NCBI GenBank assembly: GCA_023460175.1
Contig: JAEWRC010000142.1
Span: 1-10,629, forward strand
Direction: 5' to 3'
DNA length: 10,629 bases
From: Actinomycetes bacterium
GTDB lineage: Bacteria > Actinomycetota > Actinomycetes > Mycobacteriales > Mycobacteriaceae
Below the pieces are notes generated by a model, which did not search any database, had not been told where the DNA came from, and saw only the letters and a list, made by a program, of their open reading frames with translations. Shown piece after piece: positions 1 through 6,475 of this stretch (its first letter is position 1; every line of letters starts with the position of its first letter). The position numbers and the translations under genes were made by a program.

Positions 1-539
1 CGACCGCCGGCCGGGCCCCCGCGGGGTGGGTGCCGGCGGAGCCCGCGGGCGCCGCGGAGGAGGCCAAGGCCGCCGAGCTGATCGCCGATCTGCAACGCGT
101 CCAGGCCGATTTCGCGAACTACCGCAAACGGGCGCTGCGCGACCAGCAGGTGGCGACCGAACGGGCCAAGGGAGCGGTGGTCAGCCAGTTGCTGCCGCTG
201 CTCGACGATCTGGACCGCGCCCGCAGCCATGGTGACCTGGAATCCGGGCCGCTGAAGGCCATTTCGGACAAGCTCCTGGACACCCTGGAAGGGCTGGGCC
301 TCAAGGCCTTCGGCGACGAGGGCGACGAGTTCGACCCCGAGCTGCACGAGGCGGTGCAGCATGAGGGGGACGGCTCCAACCCGGTGCTCGGGACGGTCAT
401 GCGCCGCGGTTACCGGCTCGGCGAGCAGGTGCTGCGGCACGCGATGGTCGGGGTCGTCGACGCCGAGGAGCAATCCGACACGGCCGACGGCGAATCCGCA
501 CCTCCCGCTGCGGGTCCCGACGGTCCCGCAGAATCGTAG
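1..539 (+). CDS. grpE: GrpE, nucleotide exchange factor for DnaK (5' end cut off by window)
   Basis: GrpE is the cytoplasmic cofactor that releases ADP from DnaK. The frame is open from the left edge (first full codon at position 3) to TAG at 537-539, giving 178 visible codons, so the gene starts outside the window; the GTG at 30 is internal. The visible part begins with an Ala/Glu-rich stretch and then the long dimerising helix (ELIADLQRVQADFANYRKRA). The C-terminal beta domain that contacts DnaK carries the family signature around VLGTVMRRGYRLGEQVLRHAMVGV (nt about 390-455). A low-complexity acidic, Ala/Pro-rich tail of about 25 residues follows, as in other mycobacterial GrpE proteins. dnaJ1 starts 45 nt downstream on the same strand, and dnaK is expected just left of the window. 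It is probably co-transcribed with dnaK, dnaJ1 and hspR and under HspR repression, but that promoter lies outside the window. Confidence 0.95.
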   Translation, partial: TAGRAPAGWVPAEPAGAAEEAKAAELIADLQRVQADFANYRKRALRDQQVATERAKGAVVSQLLPLLDDLDRARSHGDLESGPLKAISDKLLDTLEGLGLKAFGDEGDEFDPELHEAVQHEGDGSNPVLGTVMRRGYRLGEQVLRHAMVGVVDAEEQSDTADGESAPPAAGPDGPAES

Positions 540-568
540 ATGAGACGGACACATAGATGAGTACAGGT

Positions 569-578
569 AAGGAGGTGA
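569..578 (+). promoter_or_regulatory. Strong Shine-Dalgarno site of dnaJ1
   Basis: AAGGAGGTGA is almost fully complementary to the 3' end of 16S rRNA and ends 6 nt before the GTG at 585. It fixes the dnaJ1 start. It is much stronger than the weak or missing ribosome sites of several other genes in the window. Confidence 0.85.
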
Positions 579-584
579 CGCTCA

Positions 585-1763
585 GTGGCCCAGCGTGAAT
601 GGGTTGAGAAGGACTTCTACAAGGAGCTGGGCGTCTCCTCCGACGCCACCAAGGACGAGATCAAGCGCGCCTCGCGCAAGATCCTCGCCGAGAACCACCC
701 GGACCGAAACCCGGACAATCCGAGCGCCGAGGAGCGGTACAAGGCCGCCTCCGAGGCCAAGGAAGTGCTGACCGACGACGCCAAGCGCAAGGAGTACGAC
801 GAGACCCGTCGGCTCTTCGCCGGCGGCGGATTCGGCCGCCGCTTCACCAACGGGGGTCCGGGGTTCAGCGGCTATGGCGCCGACGGTGCCGAGTTCAATC
901 TCGGTGACCTGTTCGATGCCGCCGGCCAGACCGGCGGCACCAACATCGGTGACCTGTTCGGCGGGCTGTTCGGCCGCGGCGCCCAGCCGCGGCCCACTCG
1001 GCCGCGTCGGGGCAACGACCTCGAGACCGAGACCGAGCTCGACTTCCTCGAGGCCACCAAGGGTGTGGCGATGCCGCTGCGGCTCACCAGCCCGGCGCCG
1101 TGCACCAACTGCCATGGCAGCGGGGCCCGGCCGGGTACCAGCCCCAAGGTCTGCGCCGGCTGCAACGGCGCCGGTGTCGTCAACCGCAACCAGGGCGCGT
1201 TCGGGTTCTCCGAGCCGTGCACCGAATGTCGCGGCAGCGGTTCCATCATCGAGCACCCGTGTGACGAGTGCCGGGGGACCGGTGTCACCACCCGCACGCG
1301 CACCATCAACGTGCGCATCCCGCCGGGTGTCGAAGACGGACAACGTATTCGGCTCGCGGGCCAGGGCGAGGCCGGGCTGCGCGGTGCGCCGTCGGGCGAC
1401 CTCTACGTCACCGTGCATGTGCGACCGGACAAGGTGTTCGGCCGCAACGGTGACGACCTGACGGTCGCCGTGCCGGTCAGCTTCTCCGAATTGGCGCTGG
1501 GCACAACACTTTCAGTGCCGACGCTGGAGGGCAAGGTCGGTGTCCGGGTGCCGAAGGGCACCGCGGACGGACGGATCCTGCGCGTGCGCGGTCGTGGTGT
1601 GCCCAAGCGCAGCGGCGGCAACGGCGACCTGCTGGTCACCGTGAAGGTCGCGGTGCCGCCCAATTTGGAGGGCGAGGCCCTGGAGGCCTTGGAGGCCTAC
1701 GCGGAGGCGGAGCGCGCCAGCGGGTTCGACCCGCGGGCCGGCTGGGCAGGGAATCGGATGTGA
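585..1763 (+). CDS. dnaJ1: DnaJ1, Hsp40 co-chaperone of DnaK
   Basis: This is a full-length (392 aa) type I Hsp40 that delivers unfolded proteins to DnaK and stimulates its ATPase in the cytoplasm. Domains in order: J domain (about residues 10-75) with HPD at 38-40; Gly/Phe-rich linker (about 80-140) with repeated GDLF motifs; zinc domain with four CxxCxGxG repeats starting near residues 173, 190, 212 and 226; then two beta-rich substrate-binding domains. The protein agrees closely with remembered M. tuberculosis DnaJ1 (Rv0352), including the MAQREWVEKDFY start and the NPRAGWAGN-like end. J-domain helix II is unusual: KRASRKILAENHPD has Ser30 where most DnaJs have Tyr (KRAYRKLA...HPD), a position that in E. 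coli DnaJ helps dock on DnaK. The GTG start is chosen because of the strong ribosome site 6 nt upstream. hspR follows after 6 nt. Confidence 0.97.
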   Translation: MAQREWVEKDFYKELGVSSDATKDEIKRASRKILAENHPDRNPDNPSAEERYKAASEAKEVLTDDAKRKEYDETRRLFAGGGFGRRFTNGGPGFSGYGADGAEFNLGDLFDAAGQTGGTNIGDLFGGLFGRGAQPRPTRPRRGNDLETETELDFLEATKGVAMPLRLTSPAPCTNCHGSGARPGTSPKVCAGCNGAGVVNRNQGAFGFSEPCTECRGSGSIIEHPCDECRGTGVTTRTRTINVRIPPGVEDGQRIRLAGQGEAGLRGAPSGDLYVTVHVRPDKVFGRNGDDLTVAVPVSFSELALGTTLSVPTLEGKVGVRVPKGTADGRILRVRGRGVPKRSGGNGDLLVTVKVAVPPNLEGEALEALEAYAEAERASGFDPRAGWAGNRM

Positions 1764-1769
1764 TGGGCG

Positions 1770-2165
1770 ATGAGCAAAGCTGATGATGCCCGCCGCAACG
1801 AGTCCCGCACCTTCCTGATCTCGGTGGCCGCCGAACTGGCCGGCATGCACGCGCAGACCCTGCGCACCTATGACCGGCTGGGTCTGGTGTCGCCGCAACG
1901 GAGTTCGGGCGGCGGCCGGCGCTATTCGGAACGCGATGTGGATCTGCTGCGCGAGGTGCAGCGGTTGTCGCAGGACGAGGGCGTCAACCTGGCCGGCATC
2001 AAACGCATCATCGAGTTGACCAATCAGGTCGAGGCGCTGCAGTCGCGGGTCGCCGAGATGGCCGAGGAACTCACCGCGGTGCGGGCCGGCCAGCGCCGCG
2101 ACCTCGTCAAGCCGCAGACCTCCACGGCGGTGGTGGTCTGGCAGCCGCGGCAGTCGCGCCGCTGA
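1770..2165 (+). CDS. hspR: HspR, MerR-family heat-shock repressor
   Basis: HspR represses the dnaK operon and, in mycobacteria, clpB and acr2, by binding the inverted repeat HAIR (CTTGAGT-N7-ACTCAAG); DnaK acts as co-repressor. The 131-aa product has a MerR-type winged helix-turn-helix: ISVAAELAGMHAQTLRTYDRLGL (about residues 17-39) and a wing with GGGRRYSERDVDLL (about 47-60). A helical dimerisation segment follows (NQVEALQSRVAEMAEELTAV). The basic C-terminal tail is normal for mycobacterial HspR. The ATG at 1770 lies 6 nt after the dnaJ1 stop, so translation is probably coupled and the gene is the last of the dnaK-grpE-dnaJ1-hspR operon. The gene downstream (2182) is convergent after a 16-nt gap. 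A good HAIR site is present at 7167-7187 in front of clpB. Confidence 0.95.
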   Translation: MSKADDARRNESRTFLISVAAELAGMHAQTLRTYDRLGLVSPQRSSGGGRRYSERDVDLLREVQRLSQDEGVNLAGIKRIIELTNQVEALQSRVAEMAEELTAVRAGQRRDLVKPQTSTAVVVWQPRQSRR

Positions 2166-2181
2166 ATCAGCAACGGCGCCC

Positions 2182-3345
2182 TCAGCCGGACGGCGGATCG
2201 TGCTGAATGCGTTCCGCCGGCGCGCCTTTGGCGATCAGGGCCGCCTTGGTCGCGCTGACCATCGCCGGGCTGCCGCTGATCAGGATCTGCCGGTCGCCCC
2301 AGCCGCCGTAGCGGGTCACGACCTCCGGTAGCAGGCCGGTCTGACGGACGTGCAGCCCGCGCGGCGGCTGCACGTCCGGGTAGTCGGTGGCCCAGGGCGG
2401 GTCGGTCGAGTACTCGCTGACCGGGGTGACCGACAGCCACGGGTTGTGCGCGGCGACCTGCCAGAGCGTCTGCAGGTCATACAGCTCGCACGGGTAGCGG
2501 GCCCCGAAGAACAGGTGCACCCGCGGATTGACCCCATAGCGGGACATGTCCATGATCAGCGCCCGCAGCGGCGCGAGCCCGGTGCTGCCCGCCACCATCA
2601 GCACGTCGCCGGCGTCGCGGTCGACCTCCAGTGCGCCGTGCGAACTCGACACCGCCCACCGGTCGCCCGGCCGGGTCTCGGCGACGACGGCGTTGCTCAC
2701 CATGCCGCCGGTGACGGCCCGGACGTGGAACTCGATACGGCCGTCGGGCTGTGCCGGGATGGCCGGCGACAGGTAGCGCCAGCGCCGGGGGCACTGGGGC
2801 ACCTCGACCTTGACGTACTGCCCGGGCAGATAATTCAGCGGGTTGTCGAGCTGCAACCGCACCACCGCGAGGTCCCGGGACACCCGGTGATGTTCGAGGA
2901 CCGTGCCCTGCCAGCGGCCCGGGCCCGGCTCGGCCTCGGCCGCGCCGCTCATGACCCCGGCGATGAAGTTGATGGCCTGGCGGGCGGCGTCGTCGACCTC
3001 GTCGGTCCACTCGTCGGACAGGTCGCTGCTCAGCGTGGCGTACAGCGCGTGCGCCAACGTCTCGTAATGATCCTGTGTCACACCGTATTTGCGGTGGTCG
3101 CGACCCAGCTGGGCCAGGAACGCCACGGGCTCCTCGGCGCGCTGGGCGATGAACTCGCCGAGCACGAAGTCCAGCACCTGCCCGAACAGGGCCCGTTGGC
3201 CGGCCATGTCCGGCGGGAACAGGTCGCGCACCGGCGGGTCGATGGCGAACCAGCAGGTGTAGAACCGCCCGATCAGCTCCTCGGCGTCGGGCCTGGTGAC
3301 GGCGGCATGCAGCACCGACAGCGCAGCGCGATCTTCGAGGCCCAC
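2182..3345 (-). CDS. Type II flavohemoglobin (globin fused to FAD/NAD(P)-type reductase domain), Rv0385-like
   Basis: The 387-aa product joins an N-terminal globin (about residues 5-135) to a ferredoxin-reductase-like module. Haem-pocket residues are recognisable: Tyr29 (B10), Gln50 (E7) and proximal His84 in RDHRKYG. The reductase part has PGQYVKVEV (174-182), an NAD-binding GSTGLAPL (253-260) and FGARYPCELYD. It differs from classical Hmp: the FAD-binding RxYS motif is replaced by RYLS (190-193), and the C-terminal CGP motif is SGS. These deviations match actinobacterial type II flavohemoglobins such as M. tuberculosis Rv0385, for which D-lactate oxidation and atypical haem coordination have been reported; simple NO dioxygenase activity should not be assumed. 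The GTG at 3345 is chosen because upstream in-frame codons (to 3546) would lie inside the membrane-protein gene and look non-native. A TAAGAT box at 3354-3359 could be a -10 element. Convergent with hspR. Confidence 0.85.
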   Translation of the reverse strand: MGLEDRAALSVLHAAVTRPDAEELIGRFYTCWFAIDPPVRDLFPPDMAGQRALFGQVLDFVLGEFIAQRAEEPVAFLAQLGRDHRKYGVTQDHYETLAHALYATLSSDLSDEWTDEVDDAARQAINFIAGVMSGAAEAEPGPGRWQGTVLEHHRVSRDLAVVRLQLDNPLNYLPGQYVKVEVPQCPRRWRYLSPAIPAQPDGRIEFHVRAVTGGMVSNAVVAETRPGDRWAVSSSHGALEVDRDAGDVLMVAGSTGLAPLRALIMDMSRYGVNPRVHLFFGARYPCELYDLQTLWQVAAHNPWLSVTPVSEYSTDPPWATDYPDVQPPRGLHVRQTGLLPEVVTRYGGWGDRQILISGSPAMVSATKAALIAKGAPAERIQHDPPSG

Positions 3346-3356
3346 GCTGCCCGATC

Positions 3357-4343
3357 TTATGCGCGCGAGCGCCGCTGCCTCACCCCAGCCGCGACAATCA
3401 GCAACACGCCCACCGCGGCCCAGCAGCCCAGCACCACCAGTGCGGTGCCGGCCCGTGGATCGGGGAACGAGTCGCCGAAGTAGGCGGTCGAGCGCAACAG
3501 GGTCGCGTTGGCGCCCTGGGGCAGCAACTGGCCGAAGGCGCCCCACCCGCTCGGCAGCAGCTCAGGTGCGCTGTTGATGCCCGACAGCGGGTTCCCCAGC
3601 AGGATGGCGGCGGCCGCGCCGATCCCCAGGCCGACCCGCCCGAACAGCGCGCCGAGGCCGAGCAGCACCAGCCCGGTCGCGGCGATGCCGGCGAACAGTC
3701 CGGCGGTCACGCCCCAGAAGTTCTGCTCGATGGAACCGAACAGGTAGCGCAGCAGCGCGGTGACGGTCAGCGCCGCGACGGCGGCGAAGCCGATCATGGT
3801 GGCGGTCTGCAGTCCCGGCCGCCCGGCGAACACCAGGACCAGCGCGATGGCCGGCAACAGGCCGGCGAGCGTGAGCGGCAGCGCGGCGGCGGCCAGGCCC
3901 ACACCGCGCGGGTCGGCCTCGGGTAAAGGTGCGAGATCCGCGGTGCGCAAGGGTATTCCGGCGCCCTGCGCCATCGAGCTGCCGATCTGGGTGAGGACCT
4001 GGGCGATCATCGGGCTGGCTCCGCTGGCCAGCAGCAGGGTGGGGCCGTCGGGGCCGGCGCTCAGGCCGCCGTAGACCTCGCGGTGGCGGATCGCGGACAC
4101 CAGGGCGTCCCGGCCGTCGTAGGTGGTGACCGTGAACCCGCCGGGCGCGTTGCGGGCCAGCGCCGATTCGACCTGCGTCACGGCCGGCGGTGGGCCCGTG
4201 ACCCCGATAGGGACGCCGTTGGGTTCGGACTGGGTGGCCGGCAGTGCGAACGCGACGAAGAGCACCGCCAGCACGACGGTCAGTGCCACCACGATGCCGA
4301 CGGCCTGGACGGCGGCGGGCGGACGGTGCGTTGAGGTGGCCAT
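3357..4343 (-). CDS. ABC-2/YhgE-type integral membrane protein under divergent TetR control
   Basis: A 328-aa membrane protein with one N-terminal transmembrane helix (about residues 14-35), an extracytoplasmic segment of about 115 residues, and about five more helices between about residue 150 and the end. This one-loop-five layout is typical of ABC-2 permease/YhgE-Pip-like proteins. The second half is rich in Gly/Ala helices and has a NPLSGINSAPELLPSGWGAFGQLLPQGA segment of the kind seen between the last helices of ABC-2 type exporters (nt about 3500-3600). No ATP-binding partner gene is adjacent, so it may act without one or with a distant subunit. The ATG at 4343 has a G-run (GGGGG) as a weak ribosome site. 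It is divergent from the TetR gene at 4444, with a palindromic operator 16-32 nt upstream of its start, so induction by a ligand of that regulator is likely. The substrate is unknown. Confidence 0.75.
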   Translation of the reverse strand: MATSTHRPPAAVQAVGIVVALTVVLAVLFVAFALPATQSEPNGVPIGVTGPPPAVTQVESALARNAPGGFTVTTYDGRDALVSAIRHREVYGGLSAGPDGPTLLLASGASPMIAQVLTQIGSSMAQGAGIPLRTADLAPLPEADPRGVGLAAAALPLTLAGLLPAIALVLVFAGRPGLQTATMIGFAAVAALTVTALLRYLFGSIEQNFWGVTAGLFAGIAATGLVLLGLGALFGRVGLGIGAAAAILLGNPLSGINSAPELLPSGWGAFGQLLPQGANATLLRSTAYFGDSFPDPRAGTALVVLGCWAAVGVLLIVAAGVRQRRSRA

Positions 4344-4358
4344 GGGAACCCCCAGGTA

Positions 4359-4375
4359 TTCATCGAGTGTTGAAA
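4359..4375. promoter_or_regulatory. Putative TetR operator, membrane-protein side
   Basis: TTCA-N8-TGAA (4359-4374) is a dyad like those bound by TetR-family dimers. Compared in inverted orientation with the site at 4411-4428 it matches at 14 of 17 positions. It lies 16-32 nt upstream of the minus-strand ATG at 4343, in the region expected to hold that gene's promoter or leader. Confidence 0.6.
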
Positions 4376-4410
4376 TTGTCCCGTCGAGCGTAACGCCGCC
4401 GCCGGCCTGT

Positions 4411-4428
4411 TTTCAACAGCGGATGAAA
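4411..4428. promoter_or_regulatory. Putative TetR operator, regulator side
   Basis: TTTCA-N8-TGAAA is a perfect dyad with 5-bp arms and an 8-bp spacer. It sits directly upstream of the -10 box of the tetR gene, between the expected -35 and -10, so binding would block the gene's own promoter. Its centre is 53 bp from the centre of the sister site, about five helical turns. Confidence 0.65.
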
Positions 4429-4431
4429 TGT

Positions 4432-4437
4432 TACTGT
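4432..4437 (+). promoter_or_regulatory. -10 box of the TetR gene (leaderless transcript)
   Basis: TACTGT fits the mycobacterial SigA -10 pattern TANNNT and occupies exactly -12 to -7 relative to the ATG at 4444. No Shine-Dalgarno sequence is present, so transcription probably begins at the A of ATG. Confidence 0.55.
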
Positions 4438-4443
4438 CGGCGC

Positions 4444-5085
4444 ATGCCCTCACCTGCCGAAAAGCCGCGCCGGCGCGGCCGCCGCCAGGGTGCGTCGGTG
4501 TCCCGCGAGGAGGTGCTGCTGGCCGCCAAGCGGCGCTTCGCCGAGCAGGGTTACGCGGCCACCACGCTGCGTCAGGTCGCGGGCGACGCCGGGGTGGACG
4601 CCGCGATGGTGTCGTACCTGTTCGGTTCCAAGGACGAGCTGTTCCGCGAATCGATGCGGCTGATCCTCGATCCGCAGCGGCTGGCGGCAGTGATCGCGCA
4701 GGCGCCGCCCGAGGAACTCGGCGTGCGCCTGGCGCGGACCTATCTCGACATCTGGGAGCAGCCGGAATCAGGGGCCAGCATGGTCACCATGCTTTCCTCG
4801 GCCACCTCGAATTCCGCTGCGCACGAGGCATTTCGGGAGTTCATGCGCGACTATGTGCTGACCGCGGCGGCCGGTGCGCTCGGCGGTGGCCCCGATACCC
4901 GGCTGCGCGCGATGCTGGCGGCCACCAATCTGGTCGGGACCGCGCTGCTGCGTTACGTGATGGCGATCGGTCCGCTGGCGGAGGTGTCGCTGGAGGAGGC
5001 CGCCGCCATGATCGGCCCCAGCGTGCAGCGCTACCTGACCGCCGATCTCGACGAACTGCACATCCCGGCGCGCTATCGCCAGTGA
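4444..5085 (+). CDS. TetR-family transcriptional regulator
   Basis: A 213-aa regulator. After a basic N-terminal arm (PRRRGRRQG, residues 8-16) comes a typical TetR DNA-binding domain: FAEQGYAATTLRQVAGDAGVDAAMVSYLFGSKDELF (about residues 32-67), with the helix-turn-helix at about 42-61. The remaining about 145 residues are the helical ligand-binding and dimer domain, which shows no motif that names a ligand. The ATG at 4444 is chosen because a TANNNT box is placed exactly for a leaderless start and because the HTH lies at the usual distance from it. The gene diverges from the membrane-protein gene at 4343; the shared 100 bp contains two related palindromes, so it probably represses itself and that gene. 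It ends 19 nt from the convergent CYTH gene, without a recognisable terminator. Confidence 0.9.
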   Translation: MPSPAEKPRRRGRRQGASVSREEVLLAAKRRFAEQGYAATTLRQVAGDAGVDAAMVSYLFGSKDELFRESMRLILDPQRLAAVIAQAPPEELGVRLARTYLDIWEQPESGASMVTMLSSATSNSAAHEAFREFMRDYVLTAAAGALGGGPDTRLRAMLAATNLVGTALLRYVMAIGPLAEVSLEEAAAMIGPSVQRYLTADLDELHIPARYRQ

Positions 5086-5104
5086 ACCACCCGTGCCGCA
5101 AGAG

Positions 5105-5746
5105 CTATCGGCGGTCGCTGGGCCGATTGCCGTCGAACTGGTTCTGCCCCAGGGTGTCCAGAAAGGCCGGGCCGTGGCGGTCGAGCTCGCGCAGATAGTC
5201 GTCGGCCCAGCCGGCGTACGGCCGGTAGGCCAGGTATTCGTTGCGGAACCGGTCGTCCTCGGAAAGCTCGGTGGCGCAGAACGACGGGATCTCCAGGTCG
5301 ACGACGGGGCCGCCCCGTTCGACCTCGGCCAGCACCAGCGGGGCGTTGGCGCCGAGGAACCGGTCGATGACCCAGCCGTCCTCGCCCAGCCACACCGAGT
5401 ACCGGATCTTGGCGACCACGTGATCGGCCCGGCGCACGATCTCCGAGGCCACCAGCGCGTCGAGTTCGCGCTCGGCCTCGTACCGGGTGCCGCCCACGGC
5501 GGGGCCCTTGGTGGTGATGGTGCCGATGGCGTCCTCGCCCAGGGCCGTCGCGAGTTCGCCCGGGTCGGTGCCCATTTCGACCGGGGCGGCGCCCTGCACG
5601 CGGACCCGCACGGCGTAGCCGTCGGCGGCGAAGAGGTAGGCCTGCACGATCAGCGCGGGCGAGGGGTCGGCCGCGACCACGGCGGGCAGCTCGCGAACGA
5701 AGAACTTGCGCTCGAACTCGAAATCTCCGGCACCGGTATCGGACAT
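5105..5746 (-). CDS. CYTH-domain protein (triphosphate tunnel metalloenzyme family)
   Basis: A 213-aa protein with the CYTH signature ExExK at residues 10-14 (EFERK). Other charged strand residues expected to line the tunnel are visible: R47 and R49 (VRVRV), K80 (TITTKG), E90/E92/E94 (YEAERELD), K113/R115 (AKIRY), D128 with R129 (VIDRF) and E141/E143 (LAEVE). Family members bind a triphosphate with divalent metal and act as inorganic triphosphatases, thiamine triphosphatases or class IV adenylate cyclases; the short bacterial form with all these residues points to an active phosphohydrolase, probably on tripolyphosphate, but the substrate cannot be read from sequence. The start at 5746 is supported by TAACGT at exactly -12 to -7. 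Its stop lies 19 nt from the convergent tetR stop. The GAP-family gene upstream on the same strand ends 48 nt before its start. Confidence 0.88.
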   Translation of the reverse strand: MSDTGAGDFEFERKFFVRELPAVVAADPSPALIVQAYLFAADGYAVRVRVQGAAPVEMGTDPGELATALGEDAIGTITTKGPAVGGTRYEAERELDALVASEIVRRADHVVAKIRYSVWLGEDGWVIDRFLGANAPLVLAEVERGGPVVDLEIPSFCATELSEDDRFRNEYLAYRPYAGWADDYLRELDRHGPAFLDTLGQNQFDGNRPSDRR

Positions 5747-5752
5747 GACTAA

Positions 5753-5758
5753 ACGTTA
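5753..5758 (-). promoter_or_regulatory. -10 box of the CYTH gene (leaderless transcript)
   Basis: Read on the minus strand the hexamer is TAACGT, which fits TANNNT, at -12 to -7 from the ATG at 5746. No ribosome-binding site precedes the ATG and no clear -35 is seen. Confidence 0.5.
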
Positions 5759-5794
5759 GCCCAGCTCAGCACTGCCGTGCCGGGACCGCCACGC

Positions 5795-6463
5795 TCAGAG
5801 GCCGTGAAATCCCTTGTAGAGCACCAGTAGACCGATGACGATCAGGATCGCGGCCATCAGCGTCGCGTGCTGGCGTTCCATCCAGTCCTTGAGCCGGGCC
5901 AGCGGCTGCGCGAGGCGGTCGCCCGAGACGGCATACGCGAGGATCGGCAGGGCCACCGTGCTGCCGGCCACCGCGACGAAGTAGACCACCGCGGCCCACA
6001 CCTGCGGCTGCCCGATCCCGGCGGTACCGATCGCCAGGCCGGCGGCGATGCAGATGAACAGCACCTTGGGGTTGGCCACGACCAGTGCCGCCGCGGTCAC
6101 CAGGGCGCGCGCGGGGGTCAGGCTGCCGAGCTTGCGCATCCAAGCCGGCGAATGTTCGGACTTCTTGCGGTTGGCCCAGCGGTAGAGACCGAACACGATC
6201 AGCAGCGCGCCGATCACGATGCGCAGCCAGGACGCCCACGACGGCGGCTGGTCCAGGTTGCCGAGCAGGTCGGAGACCGCGACGAAGGCCGAGGTGAGCA
6301 CGCCCAGGCCGAGCAGCCAGCCGGCGGCGAACGCCAACGCGGTCGGCCGCGGCCGGGCCGTGTGCAGGGTCAGCACCGCCGGGATGATGCTCAGCGGGGA
6401 CAGTGCGATGACCAGGGCCAACGGGATGAGTTCGGCGAGGGCGGAACCGAAGCTGGGGCTCAC
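5795..6463 (-). CDS. GAP/Sap-family integral membrane protein
   Basis: A 222-aa protein with about six transmembrane helices: approximately residues 8-32, 38-62, 78-96, 118-142, 150-175 and 202-220. The Pro-rich first helix (LIPLALVIALSPLSIIPAVLTL), the basic cytoplasmic loop around RWANRKKSEHSPAWMRKL and the following ALVTAAALVVANPKVLF segment fit the GAP (glycopeptidolipid-addressing)/Sap (sulfolipid-addressing) family, which is distantly related to LysE-type exporters. In mycobacteria, members help to move surface glycolipids, but no lipid-synthesis genes are near here, so the cargo is unknown. The start is GTG at 6463, only 9 nt after the vapC stop. TAGGTT at -12 to -7 could also give it a leaderless transcript of its own, starting inside the vapBC unit. 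A general LysE/small-molecule exporter remains possible. Confidence 0.8.
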   Translation of the reverse strand: MSPSFGSALAELIPLALVIALSPLSIIPAVLTLHTARPRPTALAFAAGWLLGLGVLTSAFVAVSDLLGNLDQPPSWASWLRIVIGALLIVFGLYRWANRKKSEHSPAWMRKLGSLTPARALVTAAALVVANPKVLFICIAAGLAIGTAGIGQPQVWAAVVYFVAVAGSTVALPILAYAVSGDRLAQPLARLKDWMERQHATLMAAILIVIGLLVLYKGFHGL

Positions 6464-6469
6464 CCGCTC

Positions 6470-6475
6470 AACCTA
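6470..6475 (-). promoter_or_regulatory. Possible -10 box of the GAP gene, overlapping the vapC stop codon
   Basis: On the minus strand the hexamer is TAGGTT (TANNNT) at -12 to -7 from the GTG at 6463. Its first three bases are the vapC stop codon TAG. If used, it would give a leaderless GAP transcript independent of vapBC. Confidence 0.4.

Noticed and set aside
2161..2171. GCTGAATCAGC palindrome at the hspR stop codon, considered as a terminator between hspR and the convergent globin gene
   Set aside because: Its arms are separated by only one base, so it cannot form an RNA hairpin, and no U-run follows; probably chance.
2350..3483. A 377-codon open frame on the plus strand opposite the flavohemoglobin
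   Set aside because: The opposite strand encodes a clear globin/reductase; this frame shows only a compositional mirror with no domain.
3346..3546. A 67-codon N-terminal extension of the flavohemoglobin
   Set aside because: It lies inside the membrane-protein gene, is Arg/Gly-rich, and would place the haem-pocket Tyr, Gln and His far from their usual positions; with GTG at 3345 they fall at 29, 50 and 84, as expected for the family.
5086..5104. A terminator between the convergent tetR and CYTH genes
   Set aside because: The 19-nt gap and its flanks show no stable inverted repeat and no T-tract; GCTATCG repeats there are direct, not inverted.
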